A stretch of 64,000 bases of DNA from Dryocosmus kuriphilus (GCA_038277395.1 CM076193.1:174384711-174448710), one strand, 5' to 3'; positions 20,933 through 33,160 are shown, numbered from the stretch's first letter. Numbers and translations: made by a program. The notes: generated from the sequence alone by a model not told the origin.

Positions 20933-21999
20933 CCTTTCTTCAAAATGTTCTCCACCAAAATACTGGCAGATTTCTAGACGGACATAAAAATTTTTTATCG
21001 CACTCCTTACCATATCAGGTGTAATATCAGCGCAAGCACTGATTTTTTTTGTTTTATGTCTTTTAAATCTCGTGGCTTAGTATTGTGGATTTATTTTTTG
21101 TGTAATGCCAAAGAAAAAAGTCAAGTGGAGTTCGATCAGGGGACCTGGCTGACCACTCAATAGTTCCCTTGCGACCTATCCAACGATTACTAAATAATAC
21201 ATCTGGACAGTTTTCCACAATCACCTGAAACTGAGCAGGTGCACCATCATGCTGGTACCAAACCTTATTAAAACTGTCACCAGCTATTTTCTGAATCGCT
21301 GGGTGTATTTGCTCCTGCAATAATTCAAGATATCTTGGTCCATCTAAATTTCCTTCAATGAAAAAGGGTCCAACAATTCGATCCCAAAAAATACCTGCAC
21401 ACATTCAATCTTTGCGGGTATTGCGTGTGATGTCCTCGTAGTCAATGAGGATTTTCATTGCTCCAATATCTGCAATTGTGGCGATTGACCTCGCCGTTAA
21501 GTTGTAATGTTGATTTGTCTGAAAAAAACGATGAGTGACTGAAAATCAGGAATCTAAACAATTCTTTGCATCACGTTCTCACAAAATTCAACTCCAGGTC
21601 AAAATCATCTTCATTCACTCCTTGATGAAGGTATACTTTGTGAGTGTGAAATTTAATGATCTTTAAATTCCTAAGAAATGACACTCGAATAATTTGAAGC
21701 TGTTGAGAAGCCTTTCTGAGAGTTGAATGCGGATCTTCGACAAAAGGCTGGGCCATTTCCATTTGCCGCTCTTTTGAGGTTTCAGTTTTTGGCCTTCCAG
21801 ATTTTGGACGGTTCTTATTAGTCCCAGTTTCTTCAGATCTGCTGATAGTTTTAGAGGCATTGGATTTGCTAATGCCTGTTAAGCCTTCTCGAAACGTTTC
21901 ATTAAATAACTGCACTACTTCGTCAGGCGACCTACATCTGTCACCCCAAACTCTCATCATTAATAAAGAAACTCTCTCTTGTTCTGTTAGAGAAGCCAT
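20927..21999 (-). pseudogene. DD41D transposase copy c
   Basis: Nearly full length: start MASLTEQERVSLLMMR at 21999, HTH region (GISKSNASKTIS, NRPKSGRPKT), FFSDKS with the first catalytic Asp, LNGEVNRHNCRYWS, IFWDRIVGPFFIEGNLDG, YQHDGAPAQ (second D), RWIGRKGTIEWSARSPD, PLDFFLW (third D, 41 residues on), and a terminal HFEERL before the stop at 20927. Several frameshifts and stops (near 21570, 21410 and 21060). Inactive. Confidence 0.88.
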
Positions 22000-22509
22000 G
22001 GTGAAAGAGAGGAATAAAATAAAAGACTTCAAAGATTCCCAGAAAGAACTTTTAAGAAACAGCAATTGCGACCCACCAAAAAAGAACTTCACTAACTATC
22101 CTGAAAAGGATTGTTAGAGGTGCTACAGCAGCGAAAGTAACTGTTTTTCGAATACCCTAAAAAGGAGTTTTGAAAAGCAGCAACCGCGCAAAAAAAAATA
22201 AACTCCACTATCTATTCTGAAAAAAACTGTTAGAGAGGCCATAGAACCAAAAACATCTGATTTTCAGTTATCCTCAAAAGGCATACTTTAGAGTACGTTA
22301 CGCGGGTGGAGGACAAGATTTTCAAAAGATCGACCAATTTACGCCAAATTCGGTATTCGGAGGTTCTTGCGATCGCTGATTACGAATCTGAAATTAGGTT
22401 TTGAAAATTATTAATCCAAGATGGCGGAAACAAGATGCCGGACAAGATTTTTAAAAATTCAACCAATTTACGCCTTTGGTGTAAAACTGGGGCTAATAAG
22501 AATCGTCCA
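22000..22509. other. 5' non-coding region of copy c
   Basis: Between the transposase start and the right inverted end. Two short direct repeats (GAAAAGGATTGTTAGAGG-like, near 22100 and 22220). No gene seen. Confidence 0.5.
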
Positions 22510-23249
22510 AAATCTGACTGAAATCGCTAGGAGCTACAGTGGCTGTAATTTTTCAAAATCAGTGAAAAAATATTTTTAAAATGACCATGGAAGCCTGGTT
22601 CAAGGCCAAGAGCATGATTATGGATAAAGTCACACTTGAAGGTAAAATTTCCTGCTATTTCCAAATCCGCAATAAAAATGGGGGTTCTCATTTGAAAAAA
22701 AAGTGTGACCTTGGAATGACTTTGAAGTTCATGGTCAAGGTTAAACTTGAAGATAAAATTTCCAGCTCTTTCCTCATCCACAATGAAATATAGGGGTTCC
22801 CATTTTAAAAAAAAGTTTGAGCTTGGAATGAGCTTGAAGTTCATGGTCAAGGACAAGTTAAAGGTCATACATGAACGCAAAATTTACTTCTCTTTCCCAA
22901 TCTACAATAAAAAGTGTGGCTTCCCATTTAAAAAACTGAAAGGTGTTGCCATTTGAAAAAAAGACAAGTTTGAGCTTGGAATCAGCTTGAAGTTCATGGT
23001 CAAGGACATCGACAAGGTCATACTTGCAGGTAAAATTTCTTGCTCTTTCCAAATCTGCTATAAAAAATGGGGCTTCCCATTCAAAAAATTGAATTTGACC
23101 TTGATATGACCTTCAAGGTCATGGCCAAGGTCAAACCGAGGTCACCTTTCAATAGCCAGGGAAAAATCCTAAACCTCTTGTACTCAATATTTTTTTAAAA
23201 AATTTATTCCTGATGAGTTATTCAGGGGTTTCCATACTTTTGTGCCACC
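22510..23249. repeat. Right inverted end of copy c with true terminus
   Basis: Inverted partner of 20042-20680, extending to the terminus at 23249. TCAAGGTCA at 23113-23121 and several GTCAAGG/ GACCTTG variants. Confidence 0.88.
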
Positions 23250-23449
23250 TATTTATATGTATATATATATAAATCTTGGAATGAAAAATCTAGCCTACTA
23301 TATATATCAACCTTGTACATTCAACTGAAGAGTCGCAACGGCGTAGTCCTTAGTTCATGTTTTTCTAAAAATAGAATTTTGCCGACCACATGTGTGTCTG
23401 TTCTTAGCGTCTGTTCTTTGAGTCTGTTCTCAGAGCATGTTTCTTAGTT

Positions 23450-25435
23450 GGCTGGTTTATTTATTTATACTCTCTCCCTTTTACGGGTTTGAGAGTCTTT
23501 ACATGTCCACCACATCTTTATATCCAGCGCAGATTTTACAAATACTTATTCCTACCTTAACCTATATATACATAACTTGTTAATGTTTAATCTAAATCTA
23601 CGCACTGCCGCTCAAGACCTTGGGCTTCCGTTTCCTCTCGCCATTTCCATTCTATTGATGGTACATTAATCCTCGACTCTACTGACTTTTCTTTGCCTTT
23701 ATACGATTCATTTTGGCTCTTCTCTACCCTGTATGACCTGCTTTTTCTCTCAGCCTTTCTAATTTCTTCATCCATCCCCAGCATTCCAAAAAACTACTTC
23801 AATCCCCTTTTCGCACTCTCTTTCCCTTCTCCCCACATTCTTCCACTTATCTCGTTCGCAAACCGCGGCGCTTCTACTCTGTTCTTCCTCACCTCTGCTC
23901 CCCCTCGACCTTGAGACCGCTCACCTATTTTCAACTCCTCTCTCTCTTCGTCCCATATCCACACCGTCTCCTTCACCCACAACATGTCCCTCCCAAACCC
24001 AACTCTATTCCCTTTTCTCCTCTCCTCCCAAGCCCTCTCTTCAATTAGCCATCTTTTCCTTCTCTCCCTCCATGTCATATCTTCATCAATTCTTTCTTTT
24101 CTTCCCCTAAGTACCTTCTTTTTCCTCATTACCTCTCTCCTCTCCACTTCGGTTTCTAGCTTGACTACGTACATCCTCGCCTTTCCTCCTGTCTTTTTGC
24201 CCACCCCCTTTATTTCCTGCTGCCTGACCTTTGCTCCTATGTCCCTCAAAATTTTCTCTACCTCCTTCTTTCCCGCTTCGCTTTCTACTTGCAATCCTTC
24301 TACAACGACATTTCTCCTTTTCTTTCCCCTTTCAAACCCCTCCATTTTCCTTTCTAACCCACGTACTCTACTTTTCATTCTCTCATTCTCCTCACTCAAG
24401 TTCACATTTCCCTCTTCCCGTCCCCTCTACCTATTTCCTCACAATTTTCTTGACATCCCGCTCTGCATTCTAAATTACGTACCCTCTCTTCTACCTGCCT
24501 TATTACCATTCTCCCCTCTTCCTGCTTTTTTCTCTGTCCCTCCTCCATCCTCTCTAATTTCTGCCAGACTTTTACTTTCTCTTTCTTCCAGCACTTTTCG
24601 CATTTCTCCCATTTCTCTTTTATCTTTACGACTATCCTCTCTGTTCCCCTCCCATGTTCCTTTTTTCCGCTATCCCCCTACGCACTACTTTCTCTAACTC
24701 TCGGAACATATCTTCCATTGTGTCTTTTGTCTTATTTAATGCCTTATCCATGTCCTTACTCGACTCTAACATCTTATCAATTGACTTACCAAACTCTAAC
24801 CTCTCTGCGTCGCCCCCACTAGTCCCGCCTGCCCGGCTCGCCGCTTCAATCATTGCACACTTGGTCCAGTCTCCACTTCCCTTCTTCGGTCACGTATTGC
24901 CCTCTAGCGTTCTGTTGCCTTGGTCTCCTCGTAATCGGCCTGTTACCCTGTGGCCTGCTTACCCTGCCTTACCTACCTTACCCACTATTCTCCTGATCCA
25001 CTTATCAACCTCTCACTCCGCTCCCCACACTTCCCTCACCCTACTTTTATCCTTCGAACTATTTTACACAAAAAGACAGTAGTAATTAACGATAACCAAA
25101 CCTTACCTCACCATCCGTTTTCCCAGTCACGTACAACTTCACTACCCTACTCTCTGTTCACAAAACTAACTAACTATCTTGACTAACTAACTAACATCAA
25201 ACCTAACGTCACTCTTCAGCATGCACCGTTTTCTCACTTTTTCCATTCTTCCACCTTCCGCAATCCTTCCACTCATTCCTCCCATATACCCGCTGCCATA
25301 ACTCTACTCACAAACCTTTTTTTCACCCCACCCAACACTTATATTCACCTCCAATGCCAAAACGATCGCTCAAATCCCTACACCCGTCCCATCACTATCA
25401 GCGCCGGAAACGGAAGCCCCCATGTTCCTTAGTTG
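23450..25435 (-). mobile_element. Non-LTR retrotransposon remnant (5' region, ORF1, 3' tail)
   Basis: Read on the minus strand, a pyrimidine-poor 5' region, an ORF1 and a 3' end finishing GAGAGTATAAATAAATAAA at about 23455 make a compressed non-LTR element. ORF2 with its reverse transcriptase is almost wholly missing between about 23790 and 23480. The strong strand bias in base composition produces long Pro/Ser/Phe-rich ORFs on the plus strand, which are shadows. Confidence 0.7.
23794..24853 (-). pseudogene. Non-LTR retrotransposon ORF1 protein (coiled coil plus RNA-binding-like region)
   Basis: ORF1 proteins of this type form trimers and bind the element's RNA. The 5' part (24853-24632) has a heptad-like KSIDKMLESSKDMDKALNK segment. 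The 3' part (24405-23794) is Lys/Arg/Glu-rich: ENERMKSRVRGLERKMEGFE coiled coil, RRNVVVEGL, EVEKILRDIGAKV, ERREVMRKKKVLRGRKERI, DEDMTWRERRKRWLIEE. The order RRNVVI-GL, then EVLRRKKxLRGRxExI is typical of insect ORF1p. A frame break lies around 24410-24630. Confidence 0.72.
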
Positions 25436-25974
25436 AATATTGTCAGAGTAAAGGGATTGGATTGTATTCAGAATGTCTACTGAGAAGAAAAGTATAAATA
25501 CTTAGGTTATGTACGCTGGTAAAGGGAATGTTAACCTAAATGCAATCATTATAACGTATCCAGCCAGTGATATACATATGTAATCGTCTAGTATTTTGCT
25601 TGTGTGGTATATCTTACTCGTATTACTACAAATAGCGCTTCCTTAGCTTTTCACCAACTTCTTGATATTAGTTAGTTATTTCGTTTATAATGTTTTCAGA
25701 GCTCACAACCTCCCTGTTACAGACAAATAACTTTTTTATTTTATTAGCTTTTTTGCTTTCTCAGCCACATTGCCAGCATCAGTTTTTGTATCCTCCTAAT
25801 AGCATCTGCTGCTTTATTTTTAGTTTCTTTAAATTTACTTTTTATCATCTTATTTGTTGGATCAATTTTTTTCTGACATACAAATTACCCCTATTTTTCA
25901 TAAATTTTATCAAATAGATGAGAAGTGTGATGTGATTCCTTACGTGTGATGTTATTCTTTATTTTAACCCTTTT
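25436..25974. other. AT-rich stretch, nothing recognised
   Basis: Between two non-LTR remnants. The ORF at 25690-25917 is low-complexity hydrophobic (Leu/Phe) and not supported. Confidence 0.5.
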
Positions 25975-26600
25975 TCACTGTTTACTGCAAACTTTTTTTT
26001 TAATTTCCTGTGTCAACTGAATGAGTTCACTTATATTGCTTATCTCAGTCTGTTCACATTGTAGTTTCAGTAACTCCAAAACTTTGTTTTGATCTGAAAA
26101 TTTAAAATAGGTCTTTTTCCTTTTAGAGTTTCTCTTCTTTATATGAACAGAAATTACCAATATTCTGTGATCAGAGGGAGTTGTATCTTACATTTAGGCT
26201 TGACATTCTAGGTCCATATATAAAGCATGATCAATGATTGTTACAGACTTATAGGTTACCCTAGTACCTTCCTCAAAAGATAATTTATTTGCTTTCTAAA
26301 TTGATTAATTTCTATAATTCTATTATAGTCTATAATTATACCAGGTTCCATATTCAATGAAATAGTATTAGTATTACTACATATTAAATACTTTTCACCA
26401 AAAATTTCTATAATATTATTTACACCTTCTAGAAACTCGCTCTGAGAACTCAATTGTTGCCTATATATAGCACATATCATTATATTGTATTCTTGTACCT
26501 TAAAAGGAACAATGTTAAATGCGCTTTTATCGCCAAAATAGCTGTGATTGATTTATTCGAAATGCAAACCGTTTTTAATATAGAGAGCTACTCTGTTTTA
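25975..26600 (-). pseudogene. APE-type endonuclease fragment of a second non-LTR retrotransposon
   Basis: Minus frames give NRVALYIKNGLHFE, VPFKVQEYNIMICAIYRQQ, EFLEGVNNIIEIFGEKYLIC, DYNRIIEINQFRKQINYL, TIIDHALYMDLE and SDHRILVISVHI. The endonuclease nicks target DNA for target-primed reverse transcription. The YRQ, IIDH and SDH blocks match its second half; the catalytic N-terminal residues and the reverse transcriptase are absent. Several stops. Confidence 0.75.
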
Positions 26601-26649
26601 GGTTAGAATATCTCAAAATGTTTACACGCTAAACAAATTCTGCTTCGAG

Positions 26650-26883
26650 GTGCGGATTCACCGCGAGAGAGTACGTAAGAAAACACCGTCAAATCTCAGC
26701 GGGGAAAATCTTCTAGGCCTGTGTGTCTCGATTCAGAGAACTCCTTCTATGCTTGCTCCAGCAAAGGAGAATGGAGAAGATGAAGAGAAAGAAAGGGAAA
26801 GGAAACAGGATGATGGGGAAAAGGAAGAGGTGGAGGAGGAGGAGGAGGAGAATGAGGAGAAAGATTGGGATTTAATTAAATAA
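26650..26883 (+). CDS. Small acidic-tailed ORF, antisense to the Sola2-like first exon
   Basis: Reads IHRERVRKKTPSNLSGENLL, GLCVSIQRTPSMLAPAK, then a long Glu/Lys/Asp run ending EKDWDLIK. A diverged copy of the first part (MRIHHEKIYKKIPSDLSGEN) lies on the minus strand of the other copy at about 36150-36080, broken by stops. Either a second small gene of the element or coincidence from a purine-rich stretch. Confidence 0.3.
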   Translation: MRIHRERVRKKTPSNLSGENLLGLCVSIQRTPSMLAPAKENGEDEEKERERKQDDGEKEEVEEEEEENEEKDWDLIK

Positions 26884-27479
26884 AATACTCAAAATTTTGG
26901 ATATTATTGTGTCTCACAAATACGTAGGAAGGGTTTCAAATTATTTTTGCATATCTGAGAAGAATAATTAATTCGAAACCCTCCAGCCTATTTACATACC
27001 ACAATTTTCCTGTCCGTCCCACAGTGGTTCACCATCACAGTCCAGTGGAATATTCAGGTCGATATTTCTGGAACCCTCCGCACCTAATTTGGTAATGAAG
27101 AATGCTAATATAGTGTAACATATGAAATTTACGAATTTTAAATTAAAGACCACGCTGTATCCAAGCCGACAATCAACACAGAACCGCAATCAGAATGTCT
27201 GGGACAGTCACAATCATTTTGAATATAAAAGGAGAAAATATTTGGGTCTCTTTTTGGGAAAAACTACATTCTTTATTTCAATGATAGATCAATATATTTC
27301 TAACAAAACATGTTAAAAGTGGAATTATATTGGCTCAAACCTCTCACCATAAAACCCAAAAAGGTAAAAAGGTTCCCTACGAGCAAAATATTTTGTGAGA
27401 AATTACCTCTTTAAATATTTCTAAAACATGATATAGAACGTAATTTTTTGATTGAATTAATTTTTTAAACATTAATTTT

Positions 27480-29310
27480 TTGCATTTCATCGCATGTCCC
27501 GTTAAACCTCTTAAACCTTAAGCGCTATAAACATTGAAAATTCCTTAAAGATCCTTTAAAAATCTAAATACCTCAAAACTCCCAAAATACCTTAAAACAC
27601 TTAAAATCATAAAAACATTCAAATTCATTCTTTAAAAACTTAAAATTCCTTAAAAACCCCCAAATCTCTCAAAACCCGTCAAATTACCAGTTTCTTTGTA
27701 CCCCTTAAAATCACTTAACCTCTTTGAACTTTAAAACTCTTAAATCTTAAGTATCTCTAAGTTAAATCTCTTAAATCTCTCAAATTCCTTAGAAAATATC
27801 TTGAAATACCTTATAAATCCCATACAATTCATTCATAAAATGAAAATTATCAAACTATTCAAATCCCTTTATCCTTTAAACTCCATAAAACCCCTAAAAT
27901 TCAATAATCCCTTAAAATCCTTTAAAACCTCTAAAGGTACCTAAAATATCTTAAAATCCTTGAAAATCCTTAAAATAATTTAAAAACTTCAAATCTCTTA
28001 CAACACGTATAGTCCGGTAAAGTTAGTTAAGTTCTTTAAATTCCTTAAAATGAAAGAATCCCTTGAAACCATTTAAAAGCTATTAAAATCTTTCAAAATC
28101 TCTTAATACACCCTTGAAATCTCCTAAAACCCTTAACATCCCTTGAACACGATTAAAGTCCCGCAATTCTCTTGAGATTGATGAGTCTGTTAGTTTTGGT
28201 CTAATTTGTAAAGCTACTGCTTTGCACGTGTAACAATATTAAAACCCTTAAAATCCCTTAAAATCATTCAAACGCCTCAAAGCCGTAAACTCTCTTAAAA
28301 CTTAAAACCTCTAAATACCTCAAATCGCTTGAAACACTTAAAATATTAATACTATTCAAATCCCTTCAATACCTTAAACTTCCTAAATCTATTAAAATGC
28401 ATTAATCTCTTAAAATATTTTAAAAGCCTTTATAAACCTTTAAAATATCTTAAATACCTTTAAATATTTAAAACCTTTACAGAACCTCAAACTCCAGTAA
28501 AACCCCTTAAAAGCCTTAAGATATCTTAAATCAATTAAAGGGTTAAAATGTCTTAATTCCCATAAAACCTTTTATGTGAATTCTGATTTAAGTACGAAAC
28601 ATACTCCTTTGGGTTTGTTAATTTAATTCCTTAAAATCCCTTAAAATCCTTCAAAGTTCCCAAAGCCATTAAACTTCCTTGAAAACCTTAAAACCTTCAA
28701 ACAGGTCGAACCCATTAAATTTCTTAAAGTCTTAAATACCCTTAAAGTCCTTTGAAGCCTTTAAATTCTTTAAAAGTTTTTAAACCCCTAAAATTATCTA
28801 CAACCTTAAATCTCTTAAAATCCCTTAAAATCACTTATATTACTACTTCAATTATTTAAATCCCTTAACATCTAATAATCCTCTAAGACTTTAAAGCCCT
28901 TAAAATTAAAAAAAACTAAATGTCTTAAATCTTTTAAGCCCTTTTAGTCCCTTGAACCATTAAAATCCTCCAAAAGCTTCAAAACTGCTAAAATATTAAA
29001 AAATTTTAAATATTTTGAAATCCCATACTTATTCAGAAATTTTTAAACCCCTTAAGATACTCTGAATTCTAGGAACTAATAAATTCCTTTAAATCGCTTT
29101 AAACTCTTAAAATACCTTAAAATATCTTAAAATTCCTGAATACCCTTCAAATCCCTTAAAACCAAATCCCTTAAAATAACTATCTCCCTTAAAAATGTAA
29201 AGCCCCTGAATGTCTTAAAACTCTTAAACCCTTTAAAGCCTTCTAAACCCTTAAAATCACCTAAATCTCATAAAATAATTTAAACCCTTTAATCCGTGAA
29301 CACCATTAAA
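27480..29310. repeat. 1.8-kb degenerate array with A-tracts every 10-11 bp
   Basis: Endless variations of CCTTAAAATC with A3-5 tracts repeated at about 10 bp, for example TTAAAATCCC TTAAAATCCT at 28631-28650. One inserted non-repeat patch lies near 28170-28235. The complementary array (GGATTTTAAG) is at 34485-35245. No protein coding. Confidence 0.9.
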
Positions 29311-29889
29311 ATATGGAAGATTTTATGTAAACGTGTTTGAGAACATACCTATACATATATGCAATATCGGTTCAAATAAAAGTTATAATAACCTTTTGCA
29401 CTTGCATTCAAATTGGGCGAAATACTCGAATGTGAGAAATATAAGATTAGTAAAAATCTTCATTGTTTTAAACGGACACTTTGATAAAATAACGAAAATT
29501 AATTTGTTTTAGGAATGATGTGTCTCGACAAATGGCTGCTACATGTAACGTTTTTTATTAATTTCATCTGATAATACCACTATATTTATTCATTAAAACA
29601 TAGTGTGGTAAAATGTATACTGTTGATCACAGATCTGAAAATTTTTCGTATTTGCGAGATTTGTTACACACAACCTTCAAATAATCAGAAAAAAACTTAT
29701 CTTTTTTTCTTGTTTACGTTTGCGAAACGAATTATAGAAGTTTTTAGAAATTTAAAAATGTAGGAACCTTAAGAATTTTTACAAAATTTTATAAGTATTT
29801 TATTTAGTTAAATGAATATATTTTAATACTGCTAATTAAAGGAAAAAACTACATTTTCTATTTTCTTTATTAAAAATTTTTTTAAATTC
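29311..29889. other. AT-rich spacer, nothing recognised
   Basis: No ORF, repeat or RNA gene seen between the array and the MITE. Confidence 0.5.
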
Positions 29890-29892
29890 TAA

Positions 29893-30507
29893 GGGCCGAT
29901 TCCACCAACTGTGATTAAATCCATGATTATCTAATCATGTTTATCTTTTAATCAGCGTTTTAATCACGATTGACTTGTGACGCGTTCCACCATGAATTTG
30001 TAACCTATGATTAGCTAATCGTATGCTCTGTTCGCAATAAGTCTATTTTCTGTGTGTTCCTGTTGTAACGGTGATTATGATAGGCTGATTTCAAACTTCG
30101 ATTTCGATAAATTTCGATGTCTATTTTCGATAGTTAATTTTCGATAAACGAAATCGTAGTAAAATCAAGTCATCCAAAGATTCAAAATAAATCATTCGTT
30201 CTTTAAATATTCGTGGCCGTATCTCAATTCCAAAATCATCTTCATCATTAGATGAAGATAAAATATCGTTTTAAATTTCAGCCATATTTCACACTATACT
30301 GTCGCATTACACTTTAACTTCAACTTTGAGGTTATGTTGACCCCCGTTAATCGCTGATTAAGTCGCTAACCAGCCAAAAATGGCCGATTAAGTTAATCGG
30401 TGATTAGGCTTCTTTAGTCATGGTTTCAAAGATGGTGGAACGCAATGTGCTGATTAAATTAAGTTGATCAATGATTAGAATTTAATCAGAGTTGGTGGAA
30501 TCGGCCC
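29893..30507. mobile_element. PIF/Harbinger-like MITE with TAA duplication
   Basis: 615 bp with inverted ends GGGCCGATTCCACCAAC / GTTGGTGGAATCGGCCC, flanked by TAA on both sides (29890-29892, 30508-30510). A 3-bp TWA duplication and G-rich ends fit PIF/Harbinger. Inside, TGATTAAA and GATTAGCTAATC words recur in both orientations, so much of it can fold. No coding capacity. Confidence 0.9.
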
Positions 30508-30614
30508 TAAGTCTTTTAGAAGAGATTTTTAGAAATATAGGAACTTGGTAAATTTTATACAGTATATCCTATTTATAAATTAGAATCTAAAAATTTTCCG
30601 TATTCTTTAGAAGG

Positions 30615-31061
30615 TAAGATCTCATCTCCGTGGTACAGGTAGGATGGCTTTGGCCATTACTTTTCGGAATCGTAAGATCATATTCTAGTTCGCGCACAGT
30701 CAACCGTCGATCTTCTTTAATCGCAACTCGAACACGCTCGATATTTTTCGGTGTTGTTGTGCTTGAAGGACGGTCGCGGCGCGAGTCACTATCAATAGAT
30801 TGGCGACAATCTTTAAACCTCTTGTACCCATGCAGTCATCTCCAAAGGCATTTTGCATCATTTCAACCGTTTCCGCACAAATCCTTTCAAGCTTAAAGCA
30901 AAACTTTATGCAAACTTACTGCTCAACCCTTTCGGTCATTTTGAGCGGCATCATGGGAATTTCAAAAGAGTTACAGTTTATAATGGTACCCGGTAGGTAG
31001 CGCCCGAACGTTCTGAGGCTGAGATTCAAAGGTATTCCGGATACTTTTCGGACAGACCTCG
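30615..31061 (-). pseudogene. mariner 5' end and HTH fragment (second mariner family)
   Basis: On the minus strand the terminus reads ACGAGGTCTGTCCGAAAAGT next to TA (31062-31063), an end type unlike the other mariners here. A broken N-terminal region follows: KFCFKLERICAETVEMMQNA, FGDDCMG, YKRFKDCRQSIDSDSRRDRP and RVRVAIKEDRRLTVRELEYD, the paired-HTH domain that binds the inverted repeats. The catalytic part is missing, truncated near 30615. Confidence 0.75.
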
Positions 31062-31063
31062 TA

Positions 31064-31659
31064 TGTGTACCAAGTGAGGACAATACTTTTAGAAACATGG
31101 AATCATTTCGGGTTTGCAAAAGTTTTTCTAAAAATACAGAAACTTTAAAGATTTCAAGTTTTATGTGGACATAAAGAGTAATACCTTTTAAATTCAATTT
31201 TTCTGCAGCGCCAGAATTGCGCACTTCACCAGAATAAATACTAATTACTTTCGGACTCATTTCGGGTTAATTATTAATTCAGATAAAGTATAGAAAAAAA
31301 AGCAATTGGGATAGAATGGGGATTGTATAGTAAAAACTGTTATAGATATATAAAATCATCATATTTACCTTTAATATTACAGGCAACCGCATATGACAAG
31401 ACCACCGAATAAACCACTCTCATTTTTGCCAATCAGAGGATAAGCTAACTAATGTGTTAATGAAGTAGTTCGCTTATATATACATACTACAGGCGTTATC
31501 TCGTTAATTATCATCGATAATACTTCTCTGATATTTTAATTTGATATGCTTGTTTCAAGCAGAAAACGTTGGTTCCATAGTTTACTCAAACTGATGTCAC
31601 CTAGTGACTTTTTACACAATCATTTATGTTACAGAGGAATCTGATATATATATATATAT
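31064..31659. other. AT-rich spacer
   Basis: No gene seen. Ends in a short (TA)n at the border of the next element. Confidence 0.5.
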
Positions 31660-33160
31660 GGGTTATTCTTTGTCAAACCGATCAGCCCCCCTGTCCAAAA
31701 TTTGGGGGATTCAAAATATCTCTTGTTGGGCTTAAATTGTAGCCATTTAAAATTCATTCGATTTTCAGAAAAGTCAATATCTGGAGGTTTTTTGGGTCAC
31801 TGATTACGAATGTGAAGTTTTAATTTAAAAATGTTTAAAATCCAAGATGGAGGATTTAATATGGCGGCTATAAAATGCAAAAAGCTTTTTGAATTGCATG
31901 ACACTTGACACTTGGGGGTTTTCTGGGTCGCTGATTTCAGTTTTAAAATTTAAATTCAAAAATTCAAAATGGCGGGTTCAAAATGGCGGCTATAAAATGC
32001 AAAAAGTTTTTTGATTTGGATGACACTTGACACTTGGGGGCTTTCTGGTTCGCTGATTTCAGTTTTAAAATTTAAATTCAAGAATTCAAAATGGCGGCTA
32101 TAAAATGCAAAAAGTTTTTTCATTTGCATGCCACTTGACAGGAGACTTTGAAAATCGTTTTATAACTCTTTTAGCATCATACCAGATGAAGTTTCTGTAA
32201 AATTAAATAGATCATTGTGCTTTTTGATACCACACTATTCACATCGTTCCGGGAGTCGAAAAATGGTAGGAAAAAAATGCAGAAATAACGTAAGTGCAAT
32301 GTGTAAATAATGTTTGAAAATTAAAATCAAATCACTTTTCTCATTTCCGATCTACCATTTTGAACCGGACATTTAAAATTTTTAAATTTGAATTACGGAT
32401 TCGAAATCAGTGACCCAGAAAACACCCAAGTGTCAAGTCTTATGTAAATCAAATAACTTTTTGCATTTTATAGCCGCCATTTTGAACCCGCTATTTTGAA
32501 TTTTTGAATTTAAATTTTAAAACTGAAATCAGCGACCCAGAAAACCCCCAAGTGTCAAGCGTCATGCATATCAAAAAAATTTTGCATTTTATAGACGCCA
32601 TTTTGAACCCGCCGTTTTGAATTTTGGAATTTAAATTTTAAAACTGAAATCATCGACCCAGAAAACCCCCAAGTGTCAAACGTCATGTAAATCAAAAAAC
32701 TTTTTGCATTTTATAGACGCCATTTTGAACCCGTCATTTTGAATTTTTGAATTTAAATTTTAAAACTGAAATCAGTGACCCAGAAAACCCCCAACTGTCA
32801 AGTGTCATGCAAATAAAAAAACTTTTTGCATTTTATAGCCGCCATATTAATCCTCCATCTTGGATTTTAGACATTTTTAAATTATGACTTCAGATTCGTA
32901 ATCAGCGACCCAAAAAACCTCCAGATCTTGACTGTCCTGAAAATCGAATGAATTTTAAATATTTTATTGACGTTTAAATATTTTACGATGAGATTTTCAT
33001 CAACTTCAGCCGCCATGTTGAGTCCGCCATATTGCATTTTGTAAAAGGCCACGGTTCAAATGAAAGTACACATGTACAGCTACAATTTAAGCCCAACAAG
33101 AGATTTTTTGAATCCCCCAAATTTTGGACAGGGGGGGTGATCAGTTTGACAAAGAATGCC

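Larger units (their letters stand above)
20040..23249 (-). mobile_element. DD41D element, copy c, with about 640-bp inverted ends
   Basis: 20042-20680 and 22510-23165 are inverted copies over their full length, made of about 110-bp sub-units (ATGGGAAGCC..., GCGGATTTGGAAAGAGCAGG, TGACCTTGACCATGACC). The right terminus ends TTTTGTGCCACC next to TA (23250-23251). Its outer 85 bp have no partner on the left, where the Transib-like end abuts, so the left terminus is missing. Gene order on the minus strand is transposase then minisatellite, as in copies a and b. Confidence 0.85.
26640..29310 (-). mobile_element. Partial inverted copy of the Sola2-like element (5' region and A-tract array)
   Basis: Matches 36140-34485 in reverse orientation. 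Shared are the exon with DLNIPLDCDGEPLWDGQENC (27090-27000, minus strand, followed by a GTATGT donor), GAGATCAATATATTTCT-like sequence, AAAAGTGGAATT, and then the CTTAAAATCC array. No transposase exon and no terminus lie on its outer side, so it is a truncated copy or an internal inverted duplication. Confidence 0.75.

Noticed and set aside
23984..24697. 237-codon Pro/Ser/Phe-rich plus-strand ORF
   Set aside because: Antisense shadow of the Lys/Glu-rich ORF1 of a non-LTR element.
27480..29310. Telomere- or centromere-type satellite
   Set aside because: The array lies inside a transposon 5' region and occurs in the same place in a second copy; units are too degenerate for a telomeric repeat.
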